This document shows, one piece after another, positions 51,310 to 55,829 of a stretch of 55,829 nt of DNA. The DNA lies in NCBI GenBank assembly GCA_949289445.1, contig CASEOD010000040.1:1-55829 (forward strand), written 5' to 3'. The position numbers and the translations under genes are program-made. Positions within the stretch are counted from its first letter, which is position 1. Each line of letters starts with the position of its first letter. This DNA comes from an uncultured Eubacteriales bacterium (GTDB lineage: Bacteria; Bacillota; Clostridia; Peptostreptococcales; Anaerovoracaceae). The notes below the pieces were generated by a model, which saw only the letters and a program-made list of their open reading frames with translations, ran no database searches and was not told the origin of the DNA.

Positions 51310-52830
51310 TCAATATATCATTTTTTCCGCCACCTGTTTCAGACAGAATAGGGGCACATTTTTTACCTTCTGATTTGCGGAAGAAGCCGGTGCAATACAG
51401 CCTACCGCCAGACCGACTATTTCCTTTTTTTCCTTCCATTTGCTGCCAAAAGCCGTCACACGCTCCACATGGGCATTCTTTATAAATACGGTTTTTTTCT
51501 GAAATCCTCCCGCAGACAGAGATATATGATCCCTGCAGCAGTAGATTCCGGTATTCCTGTACTCCATCACTCTCCCCAGAACACTGTACAAGAGTGGAAG
51601 AACACCTACAACCCAAAGATGACGGCACAGTGGCCGGGTCGCGGTAAAATAGACGGAAACCGCAAGAACTGCCAGTGCAAAGACAAATCCGAAACCGCAG
51701 AAGAAGTAGTGAAGACTTCCTTTCGGCGGCTTTACATACTCCTGCTCACTTTTTATCTCCGGCAGGATCTCGCTCATTACTCCGGAAAGCTCATTTTTAC
51801 TGATTAACGGAAACAGGATCGGCTCTTCACTGCTTTCTGAATCTCCGTCAGAACCGTAGCCAATGGCAAAAATCTGCAGAATTCCGCATCCGCATAATCT
51901 CATGAGGAAAGACTGTTCATATCTGAATCCGCTGATTCGGTTCTTCTGAATCACATAGCCTTTCTTTGTGAAAAGGCCATACTGAATCTTGACGGCTTCA
52001 CCATTATCCAGAACGGTGAAATCGTAATAACGTATCAGAGCACCTGCAGCGCCGCAAACCGCTGCAAGCAGGAAAACAACAGCAATGGCCGCAGTAGCAG
52101 CAAAACCGATTCCCATGACCACGACAACTTCTGACGCTGTTTCTGACAAACGTTCCGAAGAAATATTGAATACTGCCGTAATGGTCATGATCAGCGCAAT
52201 GAGCTGAAAGAAAAAAGTCATCTTGGATTTCATCAGTCCCATCAGTACCAGCTGAGAAGGTTTTACTCTGATCTGTTTTCCGTTCCGCTGGTTCAATTTC
52301 TCTTCTGTCACGGACTGTTCGACAGAGACTGCGGCTTTGAACCGTTCAGAATTCTTCTCCTCTGCAGCAAAATTAAAGCCGTCCAGGCCATTTCTTCCCT
52401 GAATCAGAAGTTCACGAACCATAAAGGCATCCTGGGCCGAAAGTGTCATTCTGACCTTTTTGCCGGCAGAAGACATATTGCCTGCATTATCCACATTGAG
52501 ACGATAAACTCCCAGAATCTGATGGAGAACACCCTGAGAAAGATCCACTGTCGTAACCGTTGCCACAGGAATCTCCATGAATGATTTATTAAAAAGTCCG
52601 GTCTTTATTACCAGTTTTTCGTTATCCACAGAATAAAAAGTGGTCAGATACCGGACAATCCTGCTGATCGGCCCGAAAAGAACCACAACCAGCACTCCCA
52701 CATTGTTGAGCAGGAAATCCATATCTCCCTGTATCACACCGATAACGGCAGCGATCAGCGCAAGGCTGAAATCTTTAAAGAAATTCTCAAAGATATAGAG
52801 AACATGGCCCCTTTTCGGTCCGAATCTCAT
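51310..52830 (-). CDS. bPH2 membrane protein, YdbT-like
   Basis: A 506-aa membrane protein with repeated membrane helices and bacterial PH-like (bPH2/DUF304) domains. Domain 1 covers about residues 60-135 (FYSVDNEKLVIKTGLF, VDLSQGVLHQILGVYRLNVDNAG); domain 2 about 265-345 (FTVLDNGEAVKIQYGLFTKK, QKNRISGFRYEQSFLMRLCGCGILQIF); a third, weaker copy lies at the end (NTGIYCCRDHISLSAGGF). The pairing with a YdbS-like gene mirrors ydbS-ydbT of B. subtilis, which confer resistance to some antimicrobial peptides; the role is inferred. It overlaps the upstream gene by 4 bp. Confidence 0.88.
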   Translation of the reverse strand: MRFGPKRGHVLYIFENFFKDFSLALIAAVIGVIQGDMDFLLNNVGVLVVVLFGPISRIVRYLTTFYSVDNEKLVIKTGLFNKSFMEIPVATVTTVDLSQGVLHQILGVYRLNVDNAGNMSSAGKKVRMTLSAQDAFMVRELLIQGRNGLDGFNFAAEEKNSERFKAAVSVEQSVTEEKLNQRNGKQIRVKPSQLVLMGLMKSKMTFFFQLIALIMTITAVFNISSERLSETASEVVVVMGIGFAATAAIAVVFLLAAVCGAAGALIRYYDFTVLDNGEAVKIQYGLFTKKGYVIQKNRISGFRYEQSFLMRLCGCGILQIFAIGYGSDGDSESSEEPILFPLISKNELSGVMSEILPEIKSEQEYVKPPKGSLHYFFCGFGFVFALAVLAVSVYFTATRPLCRHLWVVGVLPLLYSVLGRVMEYRNTGIYCCRDHISLSAGGFQKKTVFIKNAHVERVTAFGSKWKEKKEIVGLAVGCIAPASSANQKVKNVPLFCLKQVAEKMIY

Positions 52831-53318
52831 GACAGAACACCTCTTTCTGCCACTCTCTGATAAAGTCTGCTTTTTAGATTCTCGCTGATGGAGTCTGCAG
52901 TTTCTCTGTCCAGTCCTTCGATAGAAAAACTGCCGCTGGCCAGAGTCAGCTCCACTTCGTAAAGACCCAGTTTCCTATTGATCGGACCCTGGGATACGGT
53001 GATATTCTGAATTCGTATAATAGGAATGATGTTCTTTCTAATCAGGAAGATTCCGTGGCGAATAACCACTTTATCCTCCTCCACCAGATATCCCCACTGT
53101 CTGTATTCTATGACAGGATACAAAATCAATGCAGCAATCCCGTAGATCACCAGAAGCGCCGCAGCTGCCATTGCCGCACTTCTCAATATAAAATTCCATT
53201 CGGCTCCCGCCAGATAAATCTCAGCGGGAACCGCCATGATCAAAAGGATCATCAGCCTGATAGCCCTCCCGATTCTCCAGCTTTTCACAGCCTTCGGATC
53301 AATCTTTCTGTACTCCAT
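52827..53318 (-). CDS. bPH2 membrane protein, YdbS-like
   Basis: A protein of about 163 aa with two N-terminal membrane helices and one bPH2 domain (WGYLVEEDKVVIRHGIFLIRKN, then PIIRIQNITVSQGPINRKLGLYEVEL). The start at 53318 (MEYRKIDPKAVK) matches the family N-terminus, but GGGAG is only about 2 nt away; an ATG at 53339 with AGGA in front is an alternative and would add seven residues. It overlaps the HD-protein gene by about 20 bp and the YdbT-like gene by 4 bp, so all three form one operon. Confidence 0.87.
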   Translation of the reverse strand: MEYRKIDPKAVKSWRIGRAIRLMILLIMAVPAEIYLAGAEWNFILRSAAMAAAALLVIYGIAALILYPVIEYRQWGYLVEEDKVVIRHGIFLIRKNIIPIIRIQNITVSQGPINRKLGLYEVELTLASGSFSIEGLDRETADSISENLKSRLYQRVAERGVLS

Positions 53319-53781
53319 TCTCCCTTTTCCACCTCTCATATCGTTCCTGTTTTTCCGGTCTGTCGAAAGGAAGACCGTACTGATAACAGTCAATCACATC
53401 AGCATCCTTGACAATCTCCTCAATCACAGAGCCTTTTTCTGTTTTGCGGCTGTGATTCTTTACAGCCACTGCAATCATCTCAATCTCCTCCTCGTCAAAC
53501 AGCTCTGTTTCTTTCAGAAAAGCCTTTACAGGCTCATAGCCCGCCTCTGCGTGCCCACTTTGTTTTCCTGTGATAATACGTCCATAATCATGAACACAGG
53601 CCGCGCAGGCTGCAAGCTCGGGATCTGCTCCTCTTTTCTGTGCAAGCATATAAGCGCACCTTGCAGAAGATGCCATATGGAGACGCTCCCAGTCCAGAGT
53701 TTCATCTCTTTCATCCTGTCTTCCCTCCTGCTGATCAATTACCTTATTCAGTTTTACTTCCAGTTCAAATAATCTGTTCAT
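53299..53781 (-). CDS. HD-domain protein
   Basis: A 160-aa protein of the HD phosphohydrolase superfamily. Metal-binding residues are visible as LHMASSARCAYMLA (His), CVHDYGRIITG (HD), VKNHSRKT (His) and KDADVIDCYQYG (Asp). The substrate may be a nucleotide, but this is not determined. The start ATG at 53781 has no Shine-Dalgarno site; the predicted promoter places the transcript start at that ATG, so it may be a leaderless mRNA. The frame could extend to a TTG at 53829, which would overlap the opposing promoter. It leads the HD-YdbS-YdbT operon. Confidence 0.85.
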   Translation of the reverse strand: MNRLFELEVKLNKVIDQQEGRQDERDETLDWERLHMASSARCAYMLAQKRGADPELAACAACVHDYGRIITGKQSGHAEAGYEPVKAFLKETELFDEEEIEMIAVAVKNHSRKTEKGSVIEEIVKDADVIDCYQYGLPFDRPEKQERYERWKRENGVQKD

Positions 53782-53788
53782 GAAAACT

Positions 53789-53825
53789 ATTTTACATTGT
53801 TTTTCCCTAAGGTGCAATGTATAAT
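53789..53825. promoter_or_regulatory. Overlapping divergent promoters
   Basis: Minus strand: TTGCAC (53812-53817), 17 bp, TAAAAT (53789-53794) for the HD gene. Plus strand: TTGTTT (53797-53802), 17 bp, TATAAT (53820-53825) for the secreted protein. Each promoter lies inside the other, so one RNA polymerase would block the other. Confidence 0.6.
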
Positions 53826-53880
53826 TCAAAATACCACACTCACTTCTGATTTGTCCGAAAAAATATCAGGAGGAAACACA

Positions 53881-54996
53881 ATGAAACAGAAAAAAACAAA
53901 CAAACTGCTGTCACTGCTCTTGACCGCCGTCCTTGTCATGGTTCTCTGCTTCGCTGCATTGGCCTCAACATCCGAAAATGCAAGTGCAAAGACTTTTCTA
54001 AGCTACACAGTCCGGATGAACCCGGCAGGGGAAGGTCAGCTTTACTGGAACTATGGAAAAAATATGGAGTTTTTCATTCTGAACGGAAATTCTTTCAACA
54101 GAGAGTGTCTCGTCGGAAACGGAACGTCCTGCCGGTTCTCTTCTCTTGTGGACAGAAGTGTCATTCCCGTGGCTTCCGAGGGCTGGTACTTTGATGGTTT
54201 CTACGACAAATCGGGTAAAAAAATTTCTCTGAAAAGCACAAACATCGATATCATACGACTAACAGTCAAAGGCATCTACTTCTATGACTGTATTCCGTCC
54301 TACGATAATCCGCAGTACAGCCGCTATACCGAAAAAGCTTATAAAGAAGAAATGAAGACGCTGCTGAAAGCGATGTACGGTATCAAAACATACAAAGTGA
54401 TGAACCATGGAGTCATGTATCGGCTGCCTAAAGAAGACAAGACCTATTATCCTCTGTTCAAAGAGAAAAAAGCTCCTTCCCTGCCGGGAAAACTGACTCT
54501 GGAAAAAAGCCTGAACGATCCCGATTTCTACGCAGCGGGAAAAAAGAACTTTACCGCTTCTTACAGTTCTTCCTGCAGCAAGGTGATCAAGGTTGACAAG
54601 ACTACAGGGCTTGCACAGATTACCGGTCCGGGAAAAGCAACTGTTACCGTCAGGATTCCCGCCACAGAAACATCATTGTCTGCAGTTTACAAGGTAAATA
54701 TTACTGTAAATCCAGTGGCTGTTACAGATTTCTCCGCATCACGAACCCGGGATAAAAAATACGTAGCCGTTAAATGGAAAGCGGACAGCCGCTGTTCGGG
54801 CTATGAAGTGGAGATCAGCAATTCTAAGTCTTTCTCAGAGATTACGGCAAAGAAAACCGTCACATCAGGAAAAACAGCTTCCACAAAAGTCAGCTGTTCC
54901 AAAACCGCAAACTGCAGGTATGCACGAATACGTCCCTACAAAACCAGCGGTGGTAAACGACTTTACGGAAGTTACACCGTATGCACTGTGAAATGA
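53881..54996 (+). CDS. Secreted protein with bacterial Ig-like and fibronectin-III domains
   Basis: A 371-aa exported protein. The signal peptide runs to about residue 38, ending near SENASAK. The N-terminal part (45-210) is an unfamiliar domain beginning SYTVRMNPAGEGQLYWNYGKN. A Big2-like Ig domain follows (about 210-280: ASYSSSCSKVIKVDKTTGLAQITGPGKATVTV), then a fibronectin-III domain (about 285-371: KYVAVKWKADSRCSGYEVEIS). There are no cell-wall anchor motifs, so it may be free or attached by protein contact. AGGAGG is well placed before the ATG at 53881. No partner gene is obvious. Role unknown. Confidence 0.85.
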   Translation: MKQKKTNKLLSLLLTAVLVMVLCFAALASTSENASAKTFLSYTVRMNPAGEGQLYWNYGKNMEFFILNGNSFNRECLVGNGTSCRFSSLVDRSVIPVASEGWYFDGFYDKSGKKISLKSTNIDIIRLTVKGIYFYDCIPSYDNPQYSRYTEKAYKEEMKTLLKAMYGIKTYKVMNHGVMYRLPKEDKTYYPLFKEKKAPSLPGKLTLEKSLNDPDFYAAGKKNFTASYSSSCSKVIKVDKTTGLAQITGPGKATVTVRIPATETSLSAVYKVNITVNPVAVTDFSASRTRDKKYVAVKWKADSRCSGYEVEISNSKSFSEITAKKTVTSGKTASTKVSCSKTANCRYARIRPYKTSGGKRLYGSYTVCTVK

Positions 54997-55069
54997 TTCG
55001 TGTATTGCTGAAAAAGCTGTGCACAGAATAACAAACCATCAGCCCGTACGGCAGCTGACTTTCAACTTT

Positions 55070-55111
55070 CTGCTGCCGGGACCATACACTGTCATAAATT
55101 CCCGGCAGCAG
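55070..55111. repeat. Inverted repeat at the end of the HTH gene
   Basis: CTGCTGCCGGG (55070-55080) and its complement (55101-55111), 20 nt apart, span the stop codon of the HTH gene. There is no T-run on either strand, so termination here would not be of the classic type. Confidence 0.6.
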
Positions 55112-55391
55112 CTGTAAGCAGTTTGAAAGATTCTCTGCTATTTTTTTTTACAATCGCTTCCGTCAGCTTTGCCTGTAACTGTTGTTTCATATGCTCATCG
55201 ACACATTGCTGAAACGTGCCGTTTCTGAGACCGAGTGTCCTGGTGCAGATCTTGTTAATATAGGCATCATAATACAGAAGAACGGTTTCCACAGCAAAAG
55301 AATCCCCCTCGCAGGCGGCTTCAATCACGGGCAGATCCAGAAGCTTTCTGCCACTGAAAACAGGTGGTTTCATTTTACGCATTATTCTCAT
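55092..55391 (-). CDS. Helix-turn-helix protein, Tn916 Orf8-like
   Basis: A 99-aa protein. After a short N-terminus it contains a repeat-helix segment (LPVIEAACEGDSFAVETVLLYYDAYINKICTR), then VDEHMKQQLQAKLTEAI. This is the HTH_16 pattern found in Orf8 of Tn916 and in many clostridial mobile elements, where it accompanies a sigma-like Orf7. It overlaps the Orf7-like gene by 17 bp. In Tn916 xis and int come next, but here a plus-strand chromosomal gene follows, so the module is isolated on this side. Family recognition is by pattern. Confidence 0.7.
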   Translation of the reverse strand: MRIMRKMKPPVFSGRKLLDLPVIEAACEGDSFAVETVLLYYDAYINKICTRTLGLRNGTFQQCVDEHMKQQLQAKLTEAIVKKNSRESFKLLTAAAGNL

Positions 55392-55803
55392 CTCTTTCTA
55401 ATCTTTTTCTTAGTTCTTTCAGGTATTTTGTCCTGTGACGCTGGACGGCACTTCTTGAAAGCCCTACAAATCTGCCGATCTCTCCGTCAGAGAAAGCAGG
55501 AACACAATGCAGAATCAGAATCTGCTGTTCCAGTTCCGGCAGACGGTCAAATTCTTCCGCAAGTTCCTCATTCTTTATATAAAGGAAGTATCCGCAGGCA
55601 GTAAATACAATGGAGTCTCTGGGATATTCATCTGATTTGCACAGTTTGTCCGTCTCTGTCTGTGACAGCGAACTGAACCGGATCTCGTGCTTTTGTCTGC
55701 GCGACATATCCCGCAGATAAGTCCTTGCTCCATTGCGAATCACAGCTTTACAGAAAGCATCAAACCGACAGCGCTGTCCGTAATCTTCAGAAACATGTTT
55801 CAT
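55375..55803 (-). CDS. Sigma-70-like regulator, Tn916 Orf7-like
   Basis: A 142-aa protein. Residues 1-90 are a helical region with FDAFCKAVIRNGARTYLRDMSRR, a pattern common to Orf7-type proteins; residues about 90-140 are a sigma region-4 helix-turn-helix (LPELEQQILILHCVPAFSDGEIGRFVGLSRSAVQRHRTKYL). GGAGG precedes the ATG at 7 nt. Such Orf7/Orf8 pairs regulate conjugative elements or nearby resistance genes. The gene ends 26 bp from the right edge, so the element it belongs to would lie outside the window. Confidence 0.78.
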   Translation of the reverse strand: MKHVSEDYGQRCRFDAFCKAVIRNGARTYLRDMSRRQKHEIRFSSLSQTETDKLCKSDEYPRDSIVFTACGYFLYIKNEELAEEFDRLPELEQQILILHCVPAFSDGEIGRFVGLSRSAVQRHRTKYLKELRKRLERDENNA

Positions 55804-55829
55804 CTTTCCACCTCCGATCTGCGGGAGAG

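Overview
The window looks like chromosomal core from an endospore-forming, strictly anaerobic member of the Bacillota, class Clostridia. The evidence is four sporulation genes (ylbJ, an alpha/beta-type small acid-soluble spore protein, spoIIM, spoVS), anaerobic class III ribonucleotide reductase, a NADH/ferredoxin-type flavin/iron-sulfur oxidoreductase, and Gram-positive Shine-Dalgarno sites. The sequence does not settle genus or species. No rRNA, tRNA or CRISPR array was seen.

Layout. 1-4622: edge of an unknown minus-strand gene, then tmcAL, ylbJ, a coiled-coil protein, coaD, rsmD and nnrE (minus). 4735-8115: spore protein, recG, an Asp23-family protein, a small membrane protein on plus, and L28. 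8242-13123: nrdG, nrdD with a tandem NrdR operator, a DUF2130 nuclease-like protein and a GNAT acetyltransferase. 13497-14912 (plus): a lipoprotein that reads as a degenerate PepD-like M20 peptidase. 15141-20947: a three-gene NuoE/NuoF/fused NfnB-NuoG-like complex. 21107-25343: EamA transporter, holA, comEC. 25534-28467 (plus): class A penicillin-binding protein. 28558-39244: a ten-gene minus-strand run asnA-priA-def-fmt-yugP-rsmB-prpC-prkC-rsgA-rpe covering translation start, ribosome maturation, replication restart and the PASTA kinase/phosphatase pair. 39292-44261: queH, a YtqA-like radical SAM protein, a secreted glucosaminidase-like protein with three near-identical fibronectin-III repeats, and thymidine kinase. 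44475-46932: an Agr-type LytTR two-component system with matched operator/promoters at both ends. 46951-51245: CmpB-like membrane protein, xerD, spoIIM, nudix hydrolase, spoVS and a YprB-like nuclease with a structured leader. 51310-54996: a bPH2 membrane pair, an HD protein and a secreted Ig-like protein. 55092-55803: an HTH/sigma-like pair of the kind carried by Tn916-type elements, suggesting a mobile element beyond the right edge.

The most unusual signals are these. (1) Two promoter/operator modules of identical geometry bracket the LytTR two-component operon. The downstream one points at a terminator only about 90 nt away with no ORF between, so it predicts a small RNA controlled by this system. 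(2) The 1171-aa fused oxidoreductase keeps a formate-dehydrogenase-like domain but has Asn-Ala where the catalytic Sec/Cys-His should be. (3) The PepD-like lipoprotein has lost its recognisable metal ligands. (4) A 190-nt leader ahead of the YprB-like gene can pair with its own ribosome binding site. (5) Two face-to-face overlapping promoters occur at 53.8 kb, one of which predicts a leaderless mRNA. All functional statements are read from sequence motifs and family knowledge; no search or folding program was run.
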